Origin: Burkholderiaceae bacterium 16 | Lineage (GTDB): Bacteria > Pseudomonadota > Gammaproteobacteria > Burkholderiales > Burkholderiaceae | Direction: 5' to 3' | Assembly (NCBI GenBank): GCA_000955785.1 | Contig: JYOD01000041.1 | Coordinates: forward strand, 55,021-119,020 | DNA: 64,000 nt | Shown here: positions 33,540-41,735 of the stretch, piece after piece | Position numbering within the stretch: position 1 is the stretch's first letter | Layout of the letters: every line of letters begins with the position of its first letter | Made by a program: the position numbers and the translations under genes | The notes under the pieces: generated by a model | Databases searched by the model: none | What the model saw: the letters and a program-made list of their open reading frames with translations, nothing else | What the model was told of the DNA's origin: nothing

Positions 33540-34331
33540 ATGTCCAAGCGTCCGATTATAAATTGGGAAGACTGGCTTGCCTCGCCTCCCGGGCAATACA
33601 TGCTCCAGTGGGAGCAGGGTCAGTACGACCGGACCGTCGTGGATATCTTCGGCTACCACGCGGTGCAGCTTGGCCTGCCGCACATTGACACGCTGCGCGA
33701 AAACCGCATGCCGTTCTCCGCACTGGCGCTGGCCCCCGGCAGCGGCCCCCATGGCCCACGCGCCCAGGCCGACGCTCGCCAGTTGCTGTGCCGCTTCGAC
33801 GAACTGCCGTTCGAAACGCAAAGTATCGATCTGATCACCCTGCCCCATATCCTGGAGTTTTCGGAAGATCCCCACGAGGTGCTGCGCGAGGTATCGCGCG
33901 TGCTGATGCCTGAAGGCCGCGTCGTGGTGACCTGCTTCAACCCCATGAGCCTGTGGGGCGCGCGCCAGGGCCTCAAGCGGCTGGGCGCCGATCCTTTCCT
34001 GCCCAACGACAGCCAGTCGATCGGTTTCGTGCGGATCAAGGACTGGCTCAAACTGCTGGGTTTCGATATCATCCGCGGCCGGTTTGGCTGCTATTGCCCG
34101 CCCTACCACACTGAGCGCTGGCTGCAGCGCACCGCCTTCATGGAAAAGGCCGGCGACCGCTGGTGGCCGATCTTCGGCTCAGTCTATATGATTTCGGCGG
34201 TCAAGCGCGTGCGCAATATCCGCCTGGTCGGCCCCGCCTGGAAGAGCCCGAAGACGGCACTGTCACCCGTCGCCGCGCCCGTGGCCTCGCCCACGGGCAC
34301 CCACGGCAAGGCGCCCGGTGACGAGCATTGA
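33540..34331 (+). CDS. SAM-dependent methyltransferase (YafS-like)
   Basis: Class I methyltransferase-fold protein of 263 residues. The motif [21 protein letters not shown] corresponds to motifs post-I to IV of Methyltransf_11 proteins, and [19 protein letters not shown] is the usual beta5 segment. The position between gloB and rnhA matches E. coli yafS, so I call it YafS-like; its substrate is unknown. The start [12 protein letters not shown] at 33540 is preferred. An ATG 12 bases earlier would overlap the gloB start codon. The C-terminus is Pro/Ala/Thr rich. Confidence 0.85.
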   Translation: MSKRPIINWEDWLASPPGQYMLQWEQGQYDRTVVDIFGYHAVQLGLPHIDTLRENRMPFSALALAPGSGPHGPRAQADARQLLCRFDELPFETQSIDLITLPHILEFSEDPHEVLREVSRVLMPEGRVVVTCFNPMSLWGARQGLKRLGADPFLPNDSQSIGFVRIKDWLKLLGFDIIRGRFGCYCPPYHTERWLQRTAFMEKAGDRWWPIFGSVYMISAVKRVRNIRLVGPAWKSPKTALSPVAAPVASPTGTHGKAPGDEH

Positions 34332-34405
34332 GCGCCACCGGCGCACACCCAATCACCCCGGTCGGCACCGCGCGCTATTGCCGTGCCAACCTTAGCGACA
34401 ACGCA

Positions 34406-34858
34406 ATGCAACCCAACGAAATCGAAGACGTCATCATCTACTCTGACGGCGCCTGCAAAGGCAATCCTGGCCGCGGCGGCTGGGGCGCAGTGCTGGTCTC
34501 CGGCAGCAAAGAAAAAGAACTGTTCGGCGGCGAGTCCCTGACCACCAACAACCGCATGGAAATGACCGCCGTGATCGAAGCCCTGCGCGCGCTCAAGCGG
34601 CCGTGCCGGATCAAGGTCTACACCGACTCCCAGTACGTGCAGAAAGGCATCGGCGAATGGCTGCCGGGCTGGAAGGCGCGCGGCTGGAAGACTGCCGACA
34701 AGAAGCCGGTGAAAAACGCCGACCTCTGGCAGGAAATGGACAAGCTCGCGCAGCAGCACGATATCTCCTGGCACTGGGTGCGCGGCCACAACGGCCATCC
34801 GGGCAACGAGCGCGCCGACGCCCTCGCCAACCGCGGCGTGGACTCGCTCAAGGGTTAA
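34406..34858 (+). CDS. rnhA: Ribonuclease HI
   Basis: Degrades the RNA strand of RNA-DNA hybrids. With the start [15 protein letters not shown] at 34406 it has 150 residues. The four catalytic acids are D14 ([11 protein letters not shown]), E52 (NNRMEMTA), D74 (VYTDSQYV) and D138 (NERADALAN), and His near 128 lies in [15 protein letters not shown] further upstream would add an unlike extension. It follows the methyltransferase and precedes dnaQ in the same direction. Confidence 0.96.
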   Translation: MQPNEIEDVIIYSDGACKGNPGRGGWGAVLVSGSKEKELFGGESLTTNNRMEMTAVIEALRALKRPCRIKVYTDSQYVQKGIGEWLPGWKARGWKTADKKPVKNADLWQEMDKLAQQHDISWHWVRGHNGHPGNERADALANRGVDSLKG

Positions 34859-34909
34859 GGACCGGCCCCGACGGCCGCCTGCCCCGCCCCTGCGGTTAGA
34901 ATGCCCGCC

Positions 34910-35632
34910 ATGCGACAGATCGTTCTCGACACCGAAACCACCGGCCTTAGCGCCGCCACCGGCGACCGCCTGATTGAAATCGGCTGCGTGGAGCTGCTCA
35001 ACCGCCGCCTCACGGGCAGGCACCTGCACTTCTACGTCAACCCGGAACGCGATATCGACGAAGGCGCGATCGCGGTGCACGGCATCACCGTCGAATTCCT
35101 GGCCGACAAGCCCAAGTTCGTGGAAGTGGTGCACGAGATCCGGGAGTTCATCCAGGACGCCGAACTGATCATTCACAACGCGCCCTTCGACCTTGGCTTC
35201 CTTGACATGGAATTCAAGCTGGTCGGGCTGCCCCCGTTCCGCGAGCACGCGGGCAATGTGATCGACACCCTGCGCGAAGCGCGCCAGATGTTCCCCGGCA
35301 AGCGCAATTCGCTCGATGCGCTGTGCGACCGCCTCGGCATCAGCAATTCGCACCGCACCCTGCACGGCGCACTGCTCGATGCGGAATTGCTGGCCGAGGT
35401 CTACCTCGCGATGACGCGCGGCCAGAACTCGCTGGTCATCGATATGCTCGACGGCGGCGGCGCGCAGAGCGACGCCGTGGCATCCACTGACCTCTCGCGG
35501 CTGGACCTGCCGGTGCTGATGGCCAGCGAGGAAGAGACCACCGCGCACCTGGCCGTGCTCAAGCAACTGGACAAGGCGAGCGGCGGCAAGGTGGTGTGGC
35601 AGGAAGACGCGCCCGCGGCTGAAGCCGCGTGA
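34910..35632 (+). CDS. dnaQ: DNA polymerase III epsilon subunit (3'-5' proofreading exonuclease)
   Basis: DEDDh exonuclease that proofreads for the replicative polymerase. Exo I is VLDTETTGL (D7, E9), exo II is IHNAPFDLGFLD, and exo III is HRTLHGALLDAELLAEVYL. The ~240-residue length is normal, with a C-terminal polymerase-binding tail. The start MRQIVLDTET at 34910 is the family start; a Met three codons upstream is possible. Forms a conserved pair with rnhA. Confidence 0.96.
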   Translation: MRQIVLDTETTGLSAATGDRLIEIGCVELLNRRLTGRHLHFYVNPERDIDEGAIAVHGITVEFLADKPKFVEVVHEIREFIQDAELIIHNAPFDLGFLDMEFKLVGLPPFREHAGNVIDTLREARQMFPGKRNSLDALCDRLGISNSHRTLHGALLDAELLAEVYLAMTRGQNSLVIDMLDGGGAQSDAVASTDLSRLDLPVLMASEEETTAHLAVLKQLDKASGGKVVWQEDAPAAEAA

Positions 35633-35683
35633 GTCTGCCAGGAAAGCCTGAAGGGATTTTTTGCAGAAATTTCCAGAAAGGGC

Positions 35684-35712
35684 TTTACAAGATACAAGCG
35701 CGCTGACATAAT
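35684..35712 (+). promoter_or_regulatory. Promoter of tRNA-Val
   Basis: TTTACA (35684-35689), a 17-base spacer, and CATAAT (35707-35712), about 40 bases before the mature tRNA 5' end. Confidence 0.75.
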
Positions 35713-35752
35713 CTTGTTTCTCTGCAGCACGGCAGCAACAACGCAGCAGCAG

Positions 35753-35827
35753 GGGTGGTTAGCTCAGCGGTAGAGCACTGCCTTCACACGGCAGGGGTCA
35801 CAGGTTCAATCCCTGTACCACCCACCA
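35753..35827 (+). tRNA. tRNA-Val (anticodon CAC)
   Basis: Seventy-five nucleotides fold as a cloverleaf. The acceptor stem is GGGTGGT with ACCACCC, followed by discriminator A and an encoded CCA. The D-arm is GCTC...GAGC, the anticodon stem is CTGCC/GGCAG around the loop TTCACAC (anticodon CAC, reading GTG), and the T-arm contains GGTTCAATCC. It has its own promoter upstream and terminator downstream. Confidence 0.97.
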
Positions 35828-35844
35828 AAATTCGGTGAGGAATG

Positions 35845-35877
35845 AAGGACTTGCGGCGACAGCCCAAGTCCTTTTTT
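35845..35877 (+). terminator. Intrinsic terminator after tRNA-Val
   Basis: AAGGACTTG (35845-35853) pairs with CAAGTCCTT (35865-35873), and the T-run overlaps its end. It starts 18 bases past the tRNA. Beyond it, to about 36136, no convincing gene is seen. Confidence 0.85.
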
Positions 35878-36136
35878 CTTTGGGTGAAAAAATCACCGCC
35901 GAAGCCATCGCGACACCTTGCATCGAAGAGGCCATCAAACCCAGGTGGGCGGCCCGATTCTGCGACTCCCCTGATTCCGTCCATTGTCCAAGCGGCGGCC
36001 GCCACTGCGGGAAGGTGCCGGGACCATGGCCATCCGGATTCCTCCACCGTCATTCCTTGGTACCATCCAGCCCCAGACTCGCACACAAGCCAAGATGCGC
36101 CGCGCTTCCTGCAATGAAATCCATGGAGATCATGCC

Positions 36137-36508
36137 GTGCAATACAAGAAGGTGTTGGCAGCGGTGGCCTGCCTGATATCGGCGGCATGCACTACGACTA
36201 CGCCCGCGCCATCTGCTGGCCGACAGATGTCGACGTATGACATGGACACCGAATACACGGTTGAATACGTTCCAGACGGCTTCACCCTGATGGTCAACTA
36301 TCGCTATTCGCAGTTCATCGTGCGATCCAGCTCGGCCAATGCGGCGTGCAAGGCAGCGCTTGCCAGCGTAGCCAACAGCCTGGCCGAGCGCCGGCAACGG
36401 CCGATCGAGCCGGTCAACGAACAGCTCGTCAAGGTCACTACCACCCGGAGCTGGTCCGGCAAGGTGGCCGCCTGCTCCGCCTCCGCGCCGATAGCCTGGA
36501 AACGCTGA
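36137..36508 (+). CDS. Small lipoprotein of unknown function
   Basis: The GTG start at 36137, with GGAG 8 bases upstream, gives 123 residues opening MQYKKVLAAVACLISAAC, a signal peptide with an ISAAC lipobox (Cys18). The mature part carries two more Cys (in AACKAALAS and VAACSASAP) that could form a disulfide, and a central YTVEYVPDGFTLMVNYRYSQ segment that looks beta-rich. No family recognised. It stands alone between tRNA-Val and a convergent gene. A longer upstream reading is open but lacks a signal peptide. Confidence 0.72.
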   Translation: MQYKKVLAAVACLISAACTTTTPAPSAGRQMSTYDMDTEYTVEYVPDGFTLMVNYRYSQFIVRSSSANAACKAALASVANSLAERRQRPIEPVNEQLVKVTTTRSWSGKVAACSASAPIAWKR

Positions 36509-36512
36509 CGCA

Positions 36513-36545
36513 GGGGCAATGGCCCACTTGAGAGGCCATTGCCCC
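36513..36545. terminator. 12-bp perfect hairpin between convergent genes
   Basis: GGGGCAATGGCC (36513-36524) and GGCCATTGCCCC (36534-36545) flank a 9-base loop, starting four bases past the lipoprotein stop. No T-run on either strand. Probably a transcript end or stability element shared by the converging genes. Confidence 0.55.
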
Positions 36546-36613
36546 AGAGGGATGCCGACGGGAGGGCCTCCTGTGGAAGATATCCAGCACGGCAACGACG
36601 GCGCGCCGCCGCC

Positions 36614-37276
36614 TCAGCCGCCGCCCTTCGCGGCATCCGACGTGGCCGGAAAGACGGTCAATCCTTGCGAAGCATCCAGTTTCTGGCGGAACTCCACGAA
36701 GGCCTGATCTTCCTGGATTGGCAGTTGCCCAAACAAGCCCTTCCACAGGAATATGGAGAAGTAAATCTTCAGGTGCTCAGGATAGTCGGGCGCCTCTGGA
36801 GCCATTGCAACGCTGAGCGTAAACAAGCCTTCCAATCTGATGCTCCCCCAAGCTCCGGGAGCGCTTGTGGTGCAAGGACCTATCCCGAAGAGGAACTGAG
36901 TCGGGACGGACTGCTCAGGACAAGCCAGCACCAGGTCCGAGGGTCCCAAGGCCTCATCATGCTCATCAAGCCGCCCTACCGACGGGACCCGATAGACCGC
37001 GAAGAGATTCAGGCCGGTGATACGGCTCAAGGGCTCCATGAAGACGCTCTCGTCTGGCCGGTGGCTCAGGTGGACTTGCCCTGTTGCGTGATACGACAAG
37101 TTCCTGGTTTTCGGTTGCCCGATCCGGTCAGAATCGGCGCCCGCGCTTTCCTGAACGGTGCCGGCGCGGACGAACCGGATATTCAGCGAGCCCTCATCTT
37201 CGATTGCGTATCGCGCAAGCCGGCGGTAACCGCCTTCGCTACCCACTAGAATCCAACCGCCAACCTTCTCAGCCAT
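36614..37276 (-). CDS. Hypothetical protein
   Basis: Uninterrupted 220-residue frame starting MAEKVGGWILVGSEGGYRR. It has no signal peptide or membrane segment, and I recognise no motif. The N-terminal part alternates hydrophobic and polar residues (GGWILVGSEGG, LNIRFVRAG) as in a beta-sandwich, and the C-terminus is rich in aromatic residues (LKIYFSIFLWKGLFG). Base composition is slightly less GC-rich than the neighbours, and its codon use looks less biased, which fits recent acquisition next to a tRNA. Function unknown. Confidence 0.6.
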   Translation of the reverse strand: MAEKVGGWILVGSEGGYRRLARYAIEDEGSLNIRFVRAGTVQESAGADSDRIGQPKTRNLSYHATGQVHLSHRPDESVFMEPLSRITGLNLFAVYRVPSVGRLDEHDEALGPSDLVLACPEQSVPTQFLFGIGPCTTSAPGAWGSIRLEGLFTLSVAMAPEAPDYPEHLKIYFSIFLWKGLFGQLPIQEDQAFVEFRQKLDASQGLTVFPATSDAAKGGG

Positions 37277-37378
37277 TTCACTTCCTGGGGTTTCCTGATC
37301 GTCCTGCCTGCCTGGCCGCGCCCGTCCACCAGCGGGACAGGATGGGCCTGCAGGAATTCGCGCCGCTCGCCCGGCACC

Positions 37379-38200
37379 TTAGAAATTCGCCACCACGCTA
37401 CCCATCGGCGGCCGATAGTCCAGCAACCGCGACAACTCCGCCGCAGCCCCCCTCACCTGCTCCACCATTGTATCCAGCCGCTCCGGATCGATCCGCGAAG
37501 CCGGGATGGTGGCCCCAAGCGCCGCCACCACCTTGCCGCTGCGGTCACGCACCGGCGCGGCGATGGTCGAGATGCTGGTTTCGAAAAAGCCCTCCTGCAG
37601 CACATAGCCGCGCTGGCGGTCGCGCTGAACCATGTCGAACAGGGCTTCCACGGTCTTCGGGGTGCTGTCCGAGAAGACTTCCAGTTGCGGCTCGGGATAG
37701 AGTTCGCGCAACGCCTCCAATGTCAGGTCTTCAAGCAGCACGCGGCCGAGCACGGTAGCGTGCGCCGGCAGGCGGGTGCCAACGTTGACCGAACTGGCGA
37801 ACGGCGTGGGCGCCACGGACTTGGCCACATAGACAATGGAGCGGCCGTCGCGCACCACGAGGTTGCACGGGTAGTTGATTTCGTCGCGCAGCCGGTCCAG
37901 CAGCGGGCGGCCCAGCTCGGTCAACTCCAGCGAAGCGAGGTAATCGAAGCCGAGGCGCAATACCGCCATGCCGAGCCGGAACTCGCGGCCGCCGTCGGTG
38001 CGCTCGACAAAGCCCATCATCTCCAGCGTGGTCAGCAGGCGGAACACCGTGGAGCGCGGGACCTGGAGCCTGCGAGCCAGTTCGGCCGCGGACAAGGTCT
38101 TCTCGTTGCTGCTGAACTCGCCCAGCAAGCGCAGGCCGCGTTCAAGTCCCGGCACGATGTACTTGTCCTGGAGATCGGTTGGCTCGACAGCGTCTGTCAT
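37379..38200 (-). CDS. IclR-family transcriptional regulator (copy 1)
   Basis: 273 residues from the start MTDAVEPTDLQ at 38200. The winged-helix domain (~15-75) contains TLSAAELARRLQVPRSTVFR and TLEMMGFVERT, and the effector domain includes NLVVRDGRSIVYVAKS, GTRLPAHATVLGRVLL and SISTIAAPVRD, all typical of IclR regulators of aromatic catabolism. By eye it is about four-fifths identical to the second IclR protein at 47584-48414. It stands at the left end of the Rieske island, reading away from it. A degenerate copy of the island's palindrome lies 33 bp upstream, so autoregulation is likely. Confidence 0.92.
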   Translation of the reverse strand: MTDAVEPTDLQDKYIVPGLERGLRLLGEFSSNEKTLSAAELARRLQVPRSTVFRLLTTLEMMGFVERTDGGREFRLGMAVLRLGFDYLASLELTELGRPLLDRLRDEINYPCNLVVRDGRSIVYVAKSVAPTPFASSVNVGTRLPAHATVLGRVLLEDLTLEALRELYPEPQLEVFSDSTPKTVEALFDMVQRDRQRGYVLQEGFFETSISTIAAPVRDRSGKVVAALGATIPASRIDPERLDTMVEQVRGAAAELSRLLDYRPPMGSVVANF

Positions 38201-38232
38201 GGTGATATCTCTGCGAATGAAGTGCTTTGGCG

Positions 38233-38248
38233 TTGCTATATGGTACCG
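38233..38248. promoter_or_regulatory. Degenerate copy of the island operator upstream of IclR copy 1
   Basis: GTTGCTATATGGTACC resembles the GTTTCATATATAAAAC-type palindrome found three times at the other end of the island, sharing GTT, the TATAT centre and the final C. It lies 33 bases before the IclR start codon. Weaker match than the others. Confidence 0.4.
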
Positions 38249-38377
38249 GCTTTGGGCCAGGCCCCGCCCGATGCGGGCCGCGCGCCCCGACCCCGGCGCG
38301 CCATCCCGCGACTGACCGATATAACACGCCCGGCGTCGATCCTCCAGCACTTCAATCACCAGACCGGTGCCCGCCCC

Positions 38378-38503
38378 CTACCCCTTCAGGTATTCCCGCA
38401 GCCAGGCCGCGCATTCGCCGGCGTGCTGCGCCGGCCAGCGCACGGTAATGGTCGCATTGCGTTGGCGGACCTCGATGCAGATATCCGTTAGTGGTCCACG
38501 ATC
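38378..38503 (-). pseudogene. Possible IS66-type TnpA C-terminal fragment
   Basis: The leftward frame ends DICIEVRQRNATITVRWP followed by a segment with CAAWLREYLKG and a stop. This resembles the end of IS66-family accessory TnpA proteins (a beta hairpin, then WP, then CAAWLR). Nothing further of an insertion sequence is seen, and upstream codons are low complexity. Treat as a tentative relic. Confidence 0.3.
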
Positions 38504-38640
38504 CGGGTTTCCACCGCCGGTAGCGGCCGCCGGCGAAAACAGCCGCGACCACCAGCCTCCGGTGCCATTTCCGTTGACCCGCCCCGCTGGTGCCTGCGCG
38601 ATCGCTGGCCGCGCAGGGAATGCCTCGCCAGTGGCAACGG

Positions 38641-38669
38641 GCGAAGCGGCGCGAAGCGGCGCGAAGCGC
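38641..38669. repeat. 10-bp tandem repeat GCGAAGCGGC
   Basis: Two exact copies and most of a third (GCGAAGCGCG) lie head to tail just before the truncated MarR-like gene. Confidence 0.85.
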
Positions 38670-38696
38670 GAAGCCAGCCCCGCCGAGGGCACGGCA

Positions 38697-39053
38697 GTGA
38701 ACCCCGAGGCCAATTGCCCCTGGGAGGCGCTCGATGAGGAAGGTAACGGGCTGGTCGACGACTTCCTGACGACCATGCTGAGTCAACTGGTGAACGCCTT
38801 GCGGCGCACCGTCACCCTGCCCTATGCGGAACAGTTCGAACTGACGGTGCCCGAATGGCGCCTGCTGGCGCTGCTGGCCCACGCGCGGCAGCTGCCCTTT
38901 GCCGAACAGGTGATGCCATTGCCCAGCAAGGGCCAGGCGGAGGTCATTCGACTGCTGGAGCCGGAAGAGCGCCGTGCGATGTACCAGGCGCTGAGGAAGC
39001 CGCACGGCTTGTGCGTCGCGCCCGGCCGCAAGGACGCGATCCCGGGCGAGTAA
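38697..39053 (+). pseudogene. Truncated MarR-like regulator
   Basis: From a GTG at 38697 the frame encodes ~118 residues. The first part matches a MarR N-terminal half: LVDDFLTTMLSQLVNALRR, then ELTVPEWRLLALLAHA, the helix pair that precedes the recognition helix. After LPFAEQV the expected recognition helix and wing are missing, and the protein passes straight to LLEPEERRAMYQALRKPHG, which resembles the C-terminal dimer helix. An internal deletion is the simplest reading, so DNA binding is doubtful. The frame is open further upstream but is low complexity there. It lies between IclR copy 1 and the MFS gene. Confidence 0.45.
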
Positions 39054-39098
39054 AGAGCGAGCGCTCTGGCGAGCTCCCGCGGCCTCGCACAGCTCGCT

Positions 39099-40562
39099 TC
39101 AGGCCTCGAGTTGCTCGAGCACCTTGCCCTTGGTTTCGATGCCAAGGAAGTGAATCGTCAGCGCGGCCAGGAACGGCACCAGCGCGAGCGCATAGAACGC
39201 GCTGCTGAGGTTGCCCGTGCCGATCGTATTGGCGACCAGCGTCGGCGCGAAGATCGCCGCCAGTTTCAGCCAGGCGCCCCCGAAGCCGCAGCCCATCGCG
39301 CGGATGCTGGTGGGATACAGTTCCGGCGTGTACACGTAGGCCGTGATAAAGCCGCTGGCCAGGAAGCCAAGGGACAGCGCGCACAGGCCGGCCACCACAT
39401 ACACCGACTCCGCGTGAAACACGCCTGCCAGCGCCAGCGACAACGCGCACAGGACAAACGAGACGTTGATCACCGGCTTGCGGCCCACCTTGTCGACGAT
39501 CATCGCGCAGACCAGCGAGCCCACCACGCCCAGCACCGACGCGCCGGCGGCGAGATTCAGCGCCAGTTGCAGCGGCGCGTGATACACGGTCTTGTAGATC
39601 GTCGGCAGCCAGGTGGACAGCCCGTACTGGATAAAGCCGCAGGTGGCCCACAACATCCACACCGCCAGCGTGCGCCCGATATAGGCCTTGCCCAGCAGGT
39701 CCTTGACGCCGCGGCGCGGATGCTTGCGGGTCATCGCATCGTAGGCGGATACATCGCCCAGCGGCGCCAGCGGCCCCTTGGCGCGCGCCTCGAAGACCTG
39801 CAGCGCGCGGTCGGCTTCCGCCATCCGGCCCTTCTCCGCCAGCCAGCGCGGCGACTCCGGAATGGCCCGGCGCAGGATGAAGAAGAGGATGACCGGGGCA
39901 CCGCCGATGAAGTACATGACAGTCCAGCCGAACTTCGGCACCAGCCACGCGCCTACGGCATTGGAGATCAGCAGGCCGATCGGGAACACCACTTCGTACA
40001 GCAGCACGAAGCGCCCGCGCCCGTGCGCGCGCGTGACCTCGTTGATATAGGTGGCGGCCACCGGCAGTTCGCCGCCAAGCCCGAGGCCCTGCACGATGCG
40101 CAGCAACGCGAAGATTTCGAACGATGGCGCGAAGCCGCAGGCAATGCTCATCAGCCCGATGATGCCGGCGCTCCAGCCAATCGAATGCAGCCGGCCGAAG
40201 CGCTCGGCGAGATAGGGGAACAGCAGCGCGCCAATCAGTTGCCCCACCGACGGCGCCGCGATCAGGAAGCCGACCTGGGCCGGCGTAAGCGACCACATCG
40301 AGATCAGCAGCGGCAGCGTGGCCGCAATCGCGATCACATCAAACCCGTCGAAGAACGTGGCCAGGCCGATCAGCAACCGGGCCCGGACATGCATGCCATT
40401 GCTGGGCAGCCGCTCGATGCGCGCGATGATCTCGCCGCGGGTGGCCGTGGCCGGCGCGCCGGCCGTGCGCGCGCCGCCGTCTGCCGTCATGTTGCTGGAT
40501 GGGGTCGCCACGCCCTCGGCGTTCGCATTGGCGAACGGGGCCTCTTGTCTCTGGATCAACAC
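39099..40562 (-). CDS. MFS transporter, aromatic-acid importer type (NiaP-like)
   Basis: Major facilitator of about 487 residues with 12 membrane segments. The N-terminal half has FFDGFDVIAIAATLPLL and the loop 2-3 motif LAERFGRLHSIGW, then RIVQGLGLGGELPVAATYINE; the second half has VDKVGRKPVINVSF and YTPELYPTSIRAMGCG. These match the NiaP-like/SP-type carboxylate importers. A GTG at 40562 with AAGAG upstream is preferred; an ATG at 40490 is an alternative. It is the last gene of the Rieske operon and probably imports the substrate. Confidence 0.87.
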   Translation of the reverse strand: MLIQRQEAPFANANAEGVATPSSNMTADGGARTAGAPATATRGEIIARIERLPSNGMHVRARLLIGLATFFDGFDVIAIAATLPLLISMWSLTPAQVGFLIAAPSVGQLIGALLFPYLAERFGRLHSIGWSAGIIGLMSIACGFAPSFEIFALLRIVQGLGLGGELPVAATYINEVTRAHGRGRFVLLYEVVFPIGLLISNAVGAWLVPKFGWTVMYFIGGAPVILFFILRRAIPESPRWLAEKGRMAEADRALQVFEARAKGPLAPLGDVSAYDAMTRKHPRRGVKDLLGKAYIGRTLAVWMLWATCGFIQYGLSTWLPTIYKTVYHAPLQLALNLAAGASVLGVVGSLVCAMIVDKVGRKPVINVSFVLCALSLALAGVFHAESVYVVAGLCALSLGFLASGFITAYVYTPELYPTSIRAMGCGFGGAWLKLAAIFAPTLVANTIGTGNLSSAFYALALVPFLAALTIHFLGIETKGKVLEQLEA

Positions 40563-40691
40563 AGTGTTTCTCTTCAAAAGTATCCGAGGCACGCAGCCGC
40601 CTCGCGCTGGCGCATCGCGGGATTTACCCCGCACTGGCCACCACCGCCGTCGCCGCATCCGATGCGGTGCGCGGTAGCGCTTGGAGGTCGC

Positions 40692-41648
40692 TCAGAGGTC
40701 CAGCACCAGGCGCTTGCCCTTGCAACCCGACACGCACACCATCATGGTCTGGTTCGATTCGCGTTCGCTCTTGCTGAGCACGCCATCGCGGTGTTCGGGA
40801 ATGCCTTCCAGCACGCGCGTTTCGCACGAGCCGCACACGCCTTCCTTGCAGCTGTGCTCGACGGCGATGCCCGCTTCGAGCAAGGCATCCAGCAAGGACT
40901 TGCCTGCCGGCACTTTCAGCTCGCTGCCCGTGCTTGCCAGCGCCACGGTGTACTCGCCTTCCTGCACCGCCGCCACCGACGGGTCGGCCGCGAAGCGTTC
41001 GATATGCACTTCGGCATAGCCGTGTCCGGCGCAGGCGGCTTCGAAGGCATTCAGCATCGGTCCGGGGCCGCAGCAGTAGAAGTGCGTGCTGGCCGCTTGC
41101 CCCGCCAGCAGCGCGGACAGGTCCGGCGGGCTGCCCGCCTCGTCGTCGAAGTGCATGCGCACCGCGTCGCCATAGGCGGCCAGCTCGTCCGCGAAAGCCG
41201 CTTCCGCGCGAGACCGCGCGCAGTACAGCAGCGTGAAGGAGCGCCCCAGTTCATGCAGCCGCCGCGCCATGCAGACGATGGGCGTCACGCCGATCCCGCC
41301 CGCCACTAGCACCGTGTGGGCCGCACCCTCTTCCAGCGCGAAGTGGTTGCGGGGCACCGCCACGGCAAGCGTGCTGCCCACGCGCAGTTGCTCGTGCACA
41401 TAGCGCGAGCCGCCGCGGCTGGCGCGGTCGAGCAACACACCCACCACGTAGCGGTCGCGCACTTCCGGCGCGCCGCACAGCGAGTAGCTGCGCACCAGGC
41501 CATTGCCCAGATGCAGGTCGATATGCGCGCCGGGCGCGTACGCCGGCAACTCGCGCCCTTCCGGGTCGCGCAACTCCACGCTGACAATGCCATGCGCTTC
41601 GAAGCGCATGGCCTGCACGCGCAGGGTGAGGGATTGGCTGGTACTCAT
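40692..41648 (-). CDS. PDR/VanB-type oxygenase reductase (FMN, NAD, 2Fe-2S)
   Basis: Electron-transfer partner for a Rieske oxygenase, 318 residues. The FMN site is VRSYSLCG, the NAD-binding site is VAGGIGVTPI, with CGPGPML later, and the C-terminal plant-type ferredoxin domain has CKEGVCGSCETRV plus a final Cys in CVSGC. This is the phthalate-dioxygenase-reductase/VanB arrangement. No separate reductase lies beside the Rieske gene, so this one, ten kilobases downstream in the same operon, is its likely partner. Confidence 0.92.
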   Translation of the reverse strand: MSTSQSLTLRVQAMRFEAHGIVSVELRDPEGRELPAYAPGAHIDLHLGNGLVRSYSLCGAPEVRDRYVVGVLLDRASRGGSRYVHEQLRVGSTLAVAVPRNHFALEEGAAHTVLVAGGIGVTPIVCMARRLHELGRSFTLLYCARSRAEAAFADELAAYGDAVRMHFDDEAGSPPDLSALLAGQAASTHFYCCGPGPMLNAFEAACAGHGYAEVHIERFAADPSVAAVQEGEYTVALASTGSELKVPAGKSLLDALLEAGIAVEHSCKEGVCGSCETRVLEGIPEHRDGVLSKSERESNQTMMVCVSGCKGKRLVLDL

Positions 41649-41735
41649 GGCACTTCCTTGTGTTGCTTTGTGTCGCTTCGTATTGCTTCGTATTGCCTTG
41701 CCGCCTGTATTGCTACGCTGCCTGCTACACCGTAT

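Noticed and set aside
35753..37276. Integrated element using tRNA-Val as attachment site
   Set aside because: No integrase gene and no second copy of the tRNA 3' end were found in the window, so integration is not supported.
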